46,788 nt of DNA from Candidatus Treponema equifaecale (lineage in GTDB: Bacteria; Spirochaetota; Spirochaetia; Treponematales; Treponemataceae), in NCBI GenBank assembly GCA_018064905.1, contig JAGHUJ010000174.1, forward strand, positions 1-46,788. The letters are read 5' to 3'. Positions 25,925 through 33,795 of this stretch are shown piece after piece (within the stretch, counting starts at the first letter, position 1; each line of letters opens with the position of its first letter). The notes under the pieces were generated by a model, which was not told the DNA's origin, did not search any database, and worked only from the letters and a program-made list of their open reading frames with translations. The translations under genes were made by a program, and so were the position numbers.

Positions 25925-27967
25925 ATGGCTAAGAAAATCGGAATTTCTGAACTTGCAATTCGTGACGCACACCAGTCGCTTCACGCAACTCGTATGACTA
26001 CTGCAGATATGCTTCCTATCTGTGACAAATTGGATAAAGTAGGCTATTCATATATCGAAGGATGGGGTGGAGCAACTTATGACTCTTGTATCCGCTTCCT
26101 TAACGAAGATCCATGGGAGCGCCTCCGCAAATTGCACGCTGCTTTGCCAAACACAAAGATCATGATGCTTCTTCGTGCTCAGAACCTTCTTGGTTACAAG
26201 CACTATGCTGATGATGTTGTAGACAAGTTCGTTGCTACAGCTGCTAAGAACGGTATCGGTTGTTTCCGTATCTTTGATGCTTGTAACGACCCACGCAACA
26301 TGGAACGTGCTACAAAGGCTGCAAAAGCTTCTGGCGTTGATGTACAGATGGCTATTTCTTACGCTGTAACACCATTCCACACAGCAGACAAATATGCTGA
26401 ACTTGCAAAGACTTATGCAGACTTCGGTGCAGATTCAATCTGTATCAAAGATATGTCTGGTCTTCTCAAACCTTATGACGCTGAAGAACTCGTAAAGAAG
26501 ATCAAGTCAAAGGTTGATATCCCTGTTGAAATTCACTCACATGCTACAACAGGTCTTTCTGTAGCTTCACTTCTCAAATCAATCGAAGCTGGTGCAGATA
26601 TCGTAGACACAGCAATTTCTTCTATGTCTATGGGTACATCTCACTCACCAACAGAAACAATCGCAGAAATGCTCAAGGGAACACAGTACGACACTGGCCT
26701 TGATACAAAACTCTTGCTCGAAATCGCTGCTTACTTCCGTGAAGTTCGCAAGCACTACTCATCACTTGAATCTGCATTCTTGGGTGCTGATACTCGTATC
26801 CTTCTTTCACAGGTTCCAGGTGGTATGCTTTCTAACCTCGAATCACAGCTCAAACAGCAGGGTGCTGGAGACAAGATGGACGCTGTTCTTGCTGAACTTC
26901 CAAATGTTCACAAGGATGCAGGTTATGTTCCACTTGTAACACCAACATCACAAATCGTTGGTACACAGGCTGTATTCAACGTACTCTTCGGTCGCTATGA
27001 AAAGATGACTGCAGACTTCGCTAACCTCCTTACAGGTAAATTCGGTGCTCTTCCAACTGCTGCTAACGCTGATGTTGTTAAGCAGGCTCTTGCTCAGAAC
27101 GAGATGGACGAAGTTATGACTTGCCGTCCAGCTGACAAGATTGAACCAGAGTGGGACAAAATGGTTGAAGAAGCTAAGAAGGCTGGTGGAAACGGTTCTG
27201 ACGAAGACGTTCTCACATACGCAATGTTCCCACAGGTTGCAACAAAGTTCTTCTCTACACGTGCAAACGGTCCAGTTGACGCTGCATCTACATTCGCTAA
27301 GAAAGAAGCTCCAAAGGCTTCTGCTAACGGCTCATACACAGTTACAGTTAACGGCCAGGCTTACCAGGTAACTTCTAACAACGGTACAGTTACTGTTGAC
27401 GGAACTCCATATACAGTAGCATTCGGTGCTGCAGGCGCAGCTCCAGCAGCAGCTGCTGCTCCAGTAGCAGTTGGTGGCGAAGATGTTAAGGCTCCAGTAG
27501 CTGGTACATTGCTCAAATATGCTGTAGCAGACGGTTCAAAAGTAACAAAGGGACAGACTGTAATCATCGTTGAATCTATGAAGATGGAACTTGAAGTTAA
27601 GTCACCAGCTGACGGTACAATCAAGTTTACAGTTCCAACAGGAACACAGATTACTGCTGGTCAGTCAATCGCTTCTATCGGTGGTGTTGTTCAGGCTGCT
27701 CCTGCACCAGTTGCTGCAGCTCCAGCAGCAGCACCAGTTGCAGCTGCTCCAGCAGGTGGAAAAGCTGTTCCAGCACCAGTTGCAGGTACACTTCTTCGCT
27801 ATGCAGTAGCTGAAGGTGCTGCTGTACAGGCTGACACAACTGTAATCATCGTAGAATCAATGAAGATGGAACTTGAAATCAAGGCCGGCGCTGCTGGTAA
27901 AGTTCACTTCACAGTACCAACTGGCACACAGGTAACTGCAGGCCAGGCTGTTGCTACTATCCAGTAA
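25925..27967 (+). CDS. oadA: Oxaloacetate decarboxylase / pyruvate carboxylase-B-like alpha subunit with two biotinyl domains
   Basis: Carboxyltransferase of the Na+ pump, acting on oxaloacetate or a related acid. The 680-residue protein has an HMGL-like TIM barrel with metal and catalytic residues Asp14 (IRDAHQSLHATRM), Lys175 (CIKDMSG), His204 and His206 (EIHSHATTG), then the conserved PYC/OADA domain. Two biotin-attachment domains follow, each with VESMKMELE, the biotinylated lysines being Lys553 and Lys647, joined by an Ala/Pro-rich linker. Family members normally carry one such domain. The codon use is biased (GCT, GGT, AAC), consistent with high expression. Confidence 0.94.
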   Translation: MAKKIGISELAIRDAHQSLHATRMTTADMLPICDKLDKVGYSYIEGWGGATYDSCIRFLNEDPWERLRKLHAALPNTKIMMLLRAQNLLGYKHYADDVVDKFVATAAKNGIGCFRIFDACNDPRNMERATKAAKASGVDVQMAISYAVTPFHTADKYAELAKTYADFGADSICIKDMSGLLKPYDAEELVKKIKSKVDIPVEIHSHATTGLSVASLLKSIEAGADIVDTAISSMSMGTSHSPTETIAEMLKGTQYDTGLDTKLLLEIAAYFREVRKHYSSLESAFLGADTRILLSQVPGGMLSNLESQLKQQGAGDKMDAVLAELPNVHKDAGYVPLVTPTSQIVGTQAVFNVLFGRYEKMTADFANLLTGKFGALPTAANADVVKQALAQNEMDEVMTCRPADKIEPEWDKMVEEAKKAGGNGSDEDVLTYAMFPQVATKFFSTRANGPVDAASTFAKKEAPKASANGSYTVTVNGQAYQVTSNNGTVTVDGTPYTVAFGAAGAAPAAAAAPVAVGGEDVKAPVAGTLLKYAVADGSKVTKGQTVIIVESMKMELEVKSPADGTIKFTVPTGTQITAGQSIASIGGVVQAAPAPVAAAPAAAPVAAAPAGGKAVPAPVAGTLLRYAVAEGAAVQADTTVIIVESMKMELEIKAGAAGKVHFTVPTGTQVTAGQAVATIQ

Positions 27968-27973
27968 GGATTC

Positions 27974-28048
27974 TGTCATTTCGACTGGAGCGTTGCGGAA
28001 TGGAGAAATCAGATTTCTCGACTTCACTTCGTTTCGCTCGAAATGACA
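27974..28048 (+). repeat. Inverted repeat between oadA and oadB
   Basis: Outer arms TGTCATTTCGA (27974-27984) and TCGAAATGACA (28038-28048) and an inner hairpin GAGAAATC/GATTTCTC (28003-28019). A partial relative of its right half lies at about 42308-42335. No T-tract follows, so it is a dispersed repeat rather than a terminator. Confidence 0.82.
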
Positions 28049-28069
28049 AATAGTTTAAGGGAAATTTAA

Positions 28070-29557
28070 ATGATCGACTTGAATAAAGATTTTAGAAAAA
28101 GAGTTCTTGGTGTAAGCCTTGCAATCATGGCAATTGCCTTTGTTGTAAGCACAGGAGCAAATGTATTTGCTCAGACTGCTGAAGCAACTGCTGTGGAAAC
28201 ATCTGCTGAAGACGCTTACCTCAGTGGAACTGAAGATGCTGTTTCAACAGGAACAGGTCTTAATAGAGTTATCAAAGGAACTGAAAACTGGGGTGATTCA
28301 AAGAACATCGATCCAGTTAAGTTCTTGAGCAATATTGGTAAGTCAACAGGCTTCTACAAAATGTTCGTTCAGTCTAAGGCTGATGCTGATGCAGAAGCTG
28401 CAAGAAAGGCTGCTGAAGAAGAAGCTGTAGAAGAAGGAAATGCTAAGTCTTGGGGAACAGCTCCAGGCTGGCAGTCATTCCTTATGATGGCTATCGGCTT
28501 CCTTATCGTATACCTTGGTGCTGGCCGTGGATTTGAACCACTTCTTTTGATTCCAATCGGATTTGGTACAATTCTTGTTAACGCTGTTGGTGCTGGAATG
28601 GGTAATCTCCCAGACGGTATGCTTGCTATCATCTACAAAGCTGGTGTTGGTAACGAATTCTTCCCAATGCTCATCTTCATGGGTATTGGTGCTATGACTG
28701 ACTTCGGTCCACTTATCGCTAATCCAAAAACAGCTCTCCTTGGTGGTGCTGCTCAGTTTGGTGTATTCTTCACACTCTTTGGTGTTGCTGTTTTGAACAT
28801 CTTCGGTCTTGACTACAACATCATGCAGGCTGGTGCTATCGCTATCATCGGTGGTGCTGACGGTCCAACTTCAATCTACGTTTCTGGTAAACTTGCTCCA
28901 GAACTTATGGCTGTAATCGCTGTAGCTGCTTACTCTTACATGGCTTTGGTTCCAATGATCCAGCCACCTATCATGAAAGCACTTACAACTAAAAAACAGC
29001 GCTGCATCCACATGGAAAACCCACGTGCTGTACCAAAAGTAGAAAAAATCTTGTTCCCAATGATGCTTCTTCTTTTGACAATCCTTCTTTTGCCACCTGC
29101 AGCTCCACTTATTGGTATGCTGGCATTCGGTAACTTCGTAAAAGAAGCTGGTGTAGCTCAGCGCCTTTCTAAGACAATGGAAAATGAATTGATGAACATC
29201 GTTTCTATCCTCCTTTCTCTTGGTGTAGGTTCTCAGATGACTCCAGAAAAGATCATCCGTGGTGAATCACTTGGTATCATCGTTCTTGGTTTGGTTGCAT
29301 TTGGTGTTGCTACTGCCGGCGGTATCTGTATGGCTCATGTGATGAACCTCTTCATGCCAAAGGGCAAAAAGCTCAACCCACTCATCGGTTCTGCTGGTGT
29401 ATCAGCTGTTCCAATGGCTGCTCGTGTTGCTCACAAAGTTGCACAGAGCGAAGATGCTACAAACTTCATCCTTATGAATGCAATGGGTCCAAACGTTTCT
29501 GGCGTTATTGGTACTGCAATTGCTGCGGGAGTATTTATCGCAACTTATGGAAACTAA
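28070..29557 (+). CDS. oadB: Na+-transporting decarboxylase beta subunit (OadB/GcdB family) with N-terminal extension
   Basis: Membrane subunit that couples decarboxylation of carboxybiotin to Na+ export. From about residue 135 the protein follows the family: [38 protein letters not shown], the Asp-containing [14 protein letters not shown] and [12 protein letters not shown] near the C-terminus, within about nine to ten hydrophobic helices. The first ~130 residues are extra: a signal-like helix ([24 protein letters not shown]) then an acidic Ala/Glu-rich segment. At 495 residues it is longer than the usual 375-435. It is the last pump gene; its stop lies inside a 71-bp duplicated unit. Confidence 0.93.
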   Translation: MIDLNKDFRKRVLGVSLAIMAIAFVVSTGANVFAQTAEATAVETSAEDAYLSGTEDAVSTGTGLNRVIKGTENWGDSKNIDPVKFLSNIGKSTGFYKMFVQSKADADAEAARKAAEEEAVEEGNAKSWGTAPGWQSFLMMAIGFLIVYLGAGRGFEPLLLIPIGFGTILVNAVGAGMGNLPDGMLAIIYKAGVGNEFFPMLIFMGIGAMTDFGPLIANPKTALLGGAAQFGVFFTLFGVAVLNIFGLDYNIMQAGAIAIIGGADGPTSIYVSGKLAPELMAVIAVAAYSYMALVPMIQPPIMKALTTKKQRCIHMENPRAVPKVEKILFPMMLLLLTILLLPPAAPLIGMLAFGNFVKEAGVAQRLSKTMENELMNIVSILLSLGVGSQMTPEKIIRGESLGIIVLGLVAFGVATAGGICMAHVMNLFMPKGKKLNPLIGSAGVSAVPMAARVAHKVAQSEDATNFILMNAMGPNVSGVIGTAIAAGVFIATYGN

Positions 29558-29691
29558 CAGTTTCCATAAGTTGCTTAACAAGAATCTGCTATGCAGATTC
29601 TTGATCGCTTCGATATAAGGGAAACTAACGGTTTCCATATGTTGCTTAACAAGAGTCTGCTTCGCAGATTCTTGATCGCTTCTTTATAAGG
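29549..29691 (+). repeat. 71-bp tandem duplication covering the oadB stop codon
   Basis: Copy 1 is 29549-29620, beginning with the last codons and stop of oadB (GGAAACTAAC); copy 2 is 29620-29691. Each contains the hairpins GGAAACT/AGTTTCC-like and AATCTGC/GCAGATT, and ends TATAAGG. The copies differ at only a few bases. Confidence 0.85.
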
Positions 29692-29714
29692 CCTCCTTTG
29701 GGAGGCTTTTTTTT
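29691..29714 (+). terminator. Terminator of the oadGAB-like operon
   Basis: GCCTCC (29691-29696), a TTTG loop, GGAGGC (29701-29706), then eight T. Confidence 0.92.
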
Positions 29715-29737
29715 ATGACTTTATTTAAATTTCCGTG

Positions 29738-29743
29738 TAAAAT
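29738..29743 (+). promoter_or_regulatory. -10 box of the periplasmic-sensor gene
   Basis: TAAAAT ends 7 nt before the ATG at 29751, so transcription may start at or next to the start codon. No convincing -35 is visible and there is no Shine-Dalgarno. Confidence 0.4.
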
Positions 29744-29750
29744 AGTTGTC

Positions 29751-31352
29751 ATGTATAAAATGTTTCGGAAATTTTCTTTTTTTGTTTTCTTCAGCTTCTT
29801 TTTATTTTCTGCAAGTGCACGCGTTGTAAAAGTCGGTTATATTTCGGACAGCGGTAAATTTATGTCCGGCAGTTCCTCAAAAGACGCAAAAAGAGGATAT
29901 GCCTATGAGTATCTTCAAAAAATTTCATCTTATTCAGGGTGGACTTATGAATATGTGTATGGATCCTGGGCTGAACTTTACAGAATGCTCTTGAATGGTG
30001 ACATTGACCTTCTTCCAGATGTTTCTTACACAAAAGACCGCGAATCAGAACTGTTCTTTCCACGATTTCCAATGGGACGTGAAAACTATTATCTTTACGA
30101 GAATAACAGGGAATTTTCCTACGGTGGTGATGTAGTTTCTTATCTTGATGGAAAAAGTTTATGCGTGAGCGAAGGAACCCATCAGTTTGAGCTGATTAAA
30201 CGATGGATTGCTGACAATAAGGTTAATTTAAATATTTCTGTGTACCCATCGTATAGCGATGATAGTTTAAAAGAAAGATTCAATTCCGGAAATTTGGATT
30301 TGTATCTTTCAATCGATTCTGTTGCACTTTCAAACTGGGAGCCTGTGGCAAAAATTGGTGAATCTGATATCTATTTGACAGTATCAAAAAGCAGCCCTGA
30401 GATTCTTGCTGAACTTAACAAGGCTATGGATGAGCTTTACTTCACTTATCCTTACTACAATGAACAGCTTTGGCTTTCGTATTTCGGAAAAAATCTTTCT
30501 TCCAAACGCATTTCAGAAGAGACTGCAGAATGGTTGAAGGAAAAAAACACAATAAAAATTGGATGCAGGAAGGATGAATTTCCATTTTCTATGTACAATC
30601 CACGGTCAGAAAAAGTGGAAGGCCTTCTTGTGATGCTGATGAATCAACTTACTCTGAATTTTAATCTTCACAATTTGAACATTGAGTATGTTATGTTTGA
30701 TTCATCTTCTGAAATGAGGTCGGCGCTTTCTTATGGACAAATTGATGCAGCTTTTCCTGTTTATGACAGCTACAACGAACTGGAAAAAGATAATCTTTTG
30801 ATTACTACGCCATTTACGGATGTTGATCTGGTGTACGTGAACAAGGACTACTCAAACTATACTGTGATGCAGAATGTTGCAGTTGAAGATTCTGATTATA
30901 TCTATTCTTTTATTCAGCAAAAATATCCTGAAACAGTAATGGGATTTTTTCAGAGCAGTGAGGATTGTCTGACGGCTGTTACAAAGGGACTTGCTGACGG
31001 TGCTGTTATGCCTTACCATAAATTCGATTCAATTTCGTATCATGATAAAAAATACAAGCGCCTGAATTGCATGGAAATTCCTGTAAAATGCGGAGTTTCC
31101 TTTGCCGTGAACAAAAAGAACATTCAGTTTCTTGCGGTTTTGAACCGTTTGCAGTCATCTTTGAGTGATTCTGAAATAAATACAATGCTCACCCGATATA
31201 CGATGGAAGCAAGAAAATATGATTTCAGGCACTTTATTTCCGAAAATGCAGCTCTTCTTATTTTGCTTCTGATTTTCTTTGTCTGCATTCTGATTCTTTT
31301 GATGCGTTCTTTAAGCAGAATCAAAAAATACATAAATTATGATGTTCTCTGA
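29751..31352 (+). CDS. Tandem SBP_bac_3-type periplasmic sensor with membrane helix, cut off before its GGDEF domain
   Basis: A 533-residue protein. A signal peptide (MYKMFRKFSFFVFF to SASA) precedes two periplasmic solute-binding (SBP family 3) domains, about residues 25-250 (VVKVGYISDSGKF, GDIDLLPDVSYTKDR) and 260-480 (TIKIGCRKDEFPFSMYNP, GQIDAAFPVYDS), then one transmembrane helix near 500-522 and KKYINYDVL, which in intact homologues continues as TGL-x-NR into a diguanylate cyclase. Here a TGA follows DVL directly, while the expected NRKRMDAC sequence continues in another frame. The start 29751 is preferred over ATG 29715, which abuts the terminator. Ligand unknown. Confidence 0.8.
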   Translation: MYKMFRKFSFFVFFSFFLFSASARVVKVGYISDSGKFMSGSSSKDAKRGYAYEYLQKISSYSGWTYEYVYGSWAELYRMLLNGDIDLLPDVSYTKDRESELFFPRFPMGRENYYLYENNREFSYGGDVVSYLDGKSLCVSEGTHQFELIKRWIADNKVNLNISVYPSYSDDSLKERFNSGNLDLYLSIDSVALSNWEPVAKIGESDIYLTVSKSSPEILAELNKAMDELYFTYPYYNEQLWLSYFGKNLSSKRISEETAEWLKEKNTIKIGCRKDEFPFSMYNPRSEKVEGLLVMLMNQLTLNFNLHNLNIEYVMFDSSSEMRSALSYGQIDAAFPVYDSYNELEKDNLLITTPFTDVDLVYVNKDYSNYTVMQNVAVEDSDYIYSFIQQKYPETVMGFFQSSEDCLTAVTKGLADGAVMPYHKFDSISYHDKKYKRLNCMEIPVKCGVSFAVNKKNIQFLAVLNRLQSSLSDSEINTMLTRYTMEARKYDFRHFISENAALLILLLIFFVCILILLMRSLSRIKKYINYDVL

Positions 31353-31363
31353 ACAGAAAAAGA

Positions 31364-31801
31364 ATGGACGCATGCATGGAGCTGGCATTAAAACGAGCCC
31401 AGGATAAGAATGAAACTTTCTCACTATTGCTTTTTGATCTGGATGATTTTAAGAAAGTGAATGACACTTATGGACATGAATGTGGTGATCTGATTTTGAA
31501 AATGGCAGCATCAACGATTTCTCGTGGTGTTAAGGCTTCTGATTATGTTTTCAGATGGGGCGGTGAAGAAATTCTGGTTCTGCTTAAGGGCAACAAGACT
31601 ACTGCAGTACGTGCTGCTGAGCGAATCCGATTTGACATTGAACGGCAGGTTGTGGAATACAAGGGCCAGATGATAAAAATCACTTCTACTGTTGGAGTTG
31701 CTTCCTATGATGATAAAAAAACAGCCAGAGATTTATTTGCTCTGGCTGATGAAAACTTATACATCGGAAAAAACAGCGGCAAGAACTGCGTTATTTCTTA
31801 A
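31364..31801 (+). CDS. Diguanylate cyclase (GGDEF) domain, probably severed 3' part of the preceding gene
   Basis: A 145-residue GGDEF domain that would make cyclic di-GMP. It retains LFDLDDFKKVNDTYGHECGD, the active-site loop RWGGEE (GGEEI in place of GGDEF/GGEEF, active-type), and the final ADENLYIGKNSGKN motif. The upstream frame lacks only the short DxLTGLxN start of the domain, with about 10 nt apparently missing at 31349-31351. The ATG at 31364 has no Shine-Dalgarno, so it would depend on reinitiation after the upstream TGA or a frameshift. It may be a pseudogene fragment, a phase-variable gene, or a sequence error. It overlaps the convergent FliM-like gene by 11 nt. Confidence 0.75.
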   Translation: MDACMELALKRAQDKNETFSLLLFDLDDFKKVNDTYGHECGDLILKMAASTISRGVKASDYVFRWGGEEILVLLKGNKTTAVRAAERIRFDIERQVVEYKGQMIKITSTVGVASYDDKKTARDLFALADENLYIGKNSGKNCVIS

Positions 31802-32423
31802 GTGCCTGAAAGAATTCTTTTGAAATAAAAATCTTTTCAACTCCAAAAGAGAGCAGGTTTTCGTTCCAATTTATTGTAAGCCCAATTCCGCATTCATTGT
31901 TTGCATAAGGTTTTGTATCTTTTTGGAACAGAGACTCAACTTGAACCTTTCCTTCCTGACGCTTTTCCACAGTTTCTGCCATGATAGCCACAACAAAATG
32001 CCTGATTACTTCGCTCTGGAACAGGTTGATTTTGTGGCGTGGATCCAGTCTAAGCCCTGAAAGTGCCCCAAAAAGGAAACTGTCCAGCTTTAAGAAGACA
32101 TTTGCACCATTTAGTGAAACTTTGTACAAAAAATCATTGCCGGAAACTGTATCAAAGAATTCTTCAGTACAGATTTGGTCAACGGCAGTCAAAGTGAGTT
32201 TTCTGATTGTTGGTTCACCAAATTTTGCTTTGAGAGCATCCAGAAAAGTTGTGTTGAAGCCTGCAAAATCCTTGCGCATGAAATCCAGTTCAGTTTCTGA
32301 GAAAATTTTCTCGCAATTATAGTTTTTTTCAACTTTGTTTTGGTTTGAATCATCAGGATGTGATATAATTCCTAAGAGTTTGTCTACTTCATCCTGTGAA
32401 AGACTTACATTGTTATTTTCCAT
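31791..32423 (-). CDS. FliM-like flagellar-switch relative, lacking the SpoA domain
   Basis: A 210-residue protein. Residues 8-17 read LSQDEVDKLL, nearly the CheY-P-binding motif of FliM. The middle (about 40-150) aligns by eye with the FliM middle domain: FSETELDFMRKDF, LTLTAVDQICTEEFFDTV, VFLKLDSFLFGALSGL. FliM normally has ~330-350 residues with a C-terminal SpoA domain, which is absent here, and the GGxG motif of the middle domain is not clear. It may be a decoy for CheY-P, a cousin of CheC/FliY, or a decayed paralogue. It lies apart from any flagellar cluster. Start at 32423 fits a -10 box 6 nt upstream. Confidence 0.65.
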   Translation of the reverse strand: MENNNVSLSQDEVDKLLGIISHPDDSNQNKVEKNYNCEKIFSETELDFMRKDFAGFNTTFLDALKAKFGEPTIRKLTLTAVDQICTEEFFDTVSGNDFLYKVSLNGANVFLKLDSFLFGALSGLRLDPRHKINLFQSEVIRHFVVAIMAETVEKRQEGKVQVESLFQKDTKPYANNECGIGLTINWNENLLSFGVEKIFISKEFFQALKK

Positions 32424-32429
32424 AAGACT

Positions 32430-32458
32430 ATTTTACATCTATATTGAATAAATTTAAA
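32430..32458 (-). promoter_or_regulatory. Promoter of the FliM-like gene (leaderless spacing)
   Basis: On the minus strand TTTAAA (32453-32458) and TAAAAT (32430-32435) are 17 nt apart; the ATG begins 6 nt after the -10 box. No Shine-Dalgarno is present. Confidence 0.5.
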
Positions 32459-32489
32459 ACAAATTCAATTATTTGTGGGAGATTTTATT

Positions 32490-33182
32490 ATGAATAAGAA
32501 AAGTGAAACAAACAGCGAAAAAAACAAGGCTCCATCAAAGCCTGTAAAATCGGAAAAAACAGAGAAAAAAGCAAAATCTTCCAGGGAAGGTGTGATTTCA
32601 AGGAGCATAAACAAGATTCTGTTCAAGATTGCATTCATTCTTGTGCTTGTTTGTGGTCTTGCTGCCGGCGGATATTTTGGTTTTCAGAAGCTTTCAGAAA
32701 TAAAGACAGAAAAGAAAACACTTTTGGCAATGGCACAGCTGGAAAAATGCGGAGAGCTTGTCACAATAAAAAATACTTACAGCGACGTGGTTACCGTAAA
32801 GAAAACCAGAATTGCAGGCCTGGCTAAATCCTTTTCTATCGTTCGCTACACTGGAATTTTGAGGGCAGGAATCAAAGATATTTCACTTGCCGAAGTTAAA
32901 GTTTCAAATAATGGAAAGAAAATTGAGGTGGTGCTTCCTGAATGTGAGGTTCTTGGAAACGATATTTCTGGAATTGAAGTTTTTGATGAAGCCAGAAGCA
33001 TTTTTGTTGCAGTCACATTGAAGGAAATCGTTGATGAAATAAATTTGAGCCGGGAAGTAACTCAGGATAAACTGGTTGAAAGCGGAATTTTGGAAGAGGC
33101 TAAGACTCATTCAGTCCTGCTTATAAAAAATATTCTGGCGGCTGCGGGATTTTCTGATATTTCTGTATCATGGAAGCTCTAA
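32490..33182 (+). CDS. DUF4230-family membrane-anchored protein
   Basis: A 230-residue protein with a highly charged N-terminus (Lys/Ser/Glu to residue ~40), one hydrophobic helix (IAFILVLVCGLAAGGYF) and a DUF4230-like domain outside the membrane: the AQLEKCGELVTIKNTYSDV start, then GILRAGIKDISLAEV, IEVVLPECEVL and a C-terminal helix with ILEEAKTHSVLLIKNILAAAGF. ATG 32490 with GGGAG at 32477-32481 is preferred to GTG 32475. Function unknown. MarR follows by 33 nt. Confidence 0.72.
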   Translation: MNKKSETNSEKNKAPSKPVKSEKTEKKAKSSREGVISRSINKILFKIAFILVLVCGLAAGGYFGFQKLSEIKTEKKTLLAMAQLEKCGELVTIKNTYSDVVTVKKTRIAGLAKSFSIVRYTGILRAGIKDISLAEVKVSNNGKKIEVVLPECEVLGNDISGIEVFDEARSIFVAVTLKEIVDEINLSREVTQDKLVESGILEEAKTHSVLLIKNILAAAGFSDISVSWKL

Positions 33183-33215
33183 AATAAGCCGTGTTGCAAT
33201 CGGATTTTATTAAAA

Positions 33216-33644
33216 ATGGACTATTCAGTTTCTTCAATATTATCACTGGTTTCTCGTGTTCATTCTCTGGCGGCGGATTTTCTTCAAAAAAAGCTTTCAG
33301 ATAAAGGACTTCCTGAACTGACTTCTTCCCACGGTTTTATTTTGTTCTGTCTTGCAAAAAATCAGATGACCATGGGAGAACTTTCTTCAAAAATCAACAG
33401 GGACAAATCCACTACAACTTTTCTTGTGCGAAAGCTTGAAAGCCTGGGTTTTGTTCAGATAAGAAAGTCTGATGAAGATTCTCGAAAAAAAATACTGAGC
33501 CTTACAGAAAAGGGAAGTGAATACAATGCCATCACTGAAGAAATCTCGACTCAACTTTTGGAAGGTGCATATAAAAATTTTGAAGAAGCAGAAAAGCAAA
33601 AATTGCTGGAGCTGCTGGTAAAAATGTCTGAAAATCTGGAATGA
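33216..33644 (+). CDS. MarR-family transcriptional regulator
   Basis: A 142-residue winged helix regulator. The recognition core is QMTMGELSSKINRDKSTTTF, followed by the wing with KSDEDSRKKILSLTEKG, both typical of MarR. Flanking helices provide the dimer interface. There is no ribosome site close to the ATG, so the start is not well fixed. It could control the iron-type ABC transporter that follows after 150 nt; this is inference from adjacency only. Confidence 0.88.
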   Translation: MDYSVSSILSLVSRVHSLAADFLQKKLSDKGLPELTSSHGFILFCLAKNQMTMGELSSKINRDKSTTTFLVRKLESLGFVQIRKSDEDSRKKILSLTEKGSEYNAITEEISTQLLEGAYKNFEEAEKQKLLELLVKMSENLE

Positions 33645-33721
33645 TCCATCACTTTGGCAGGAAATTTCTTTTTTTTTCTGATTGAATTGGCATTCAAACT
33701 TAAACTTTTAATTAAATTCGT

Positions 33722-33750
33722 TTGCTTTCTGAAAAATTGTGACCTATACT
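33722..33750 (+). promoter_or_regulatory. Promoter of the ABC-transporter operon
   Basis: TTGCTT (33722-33727) and TATACT (33745-33750), 17-nt spacer, about 45 nt before the binding-protein gene. No strong inverted repeat for an operator was found nearby. Confidence 0.55.
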
Positions 33751-33795
33751 TTTAGTAAGAGACCTGATTGAATTTTCGGGCTTTTGGAGGTCATG

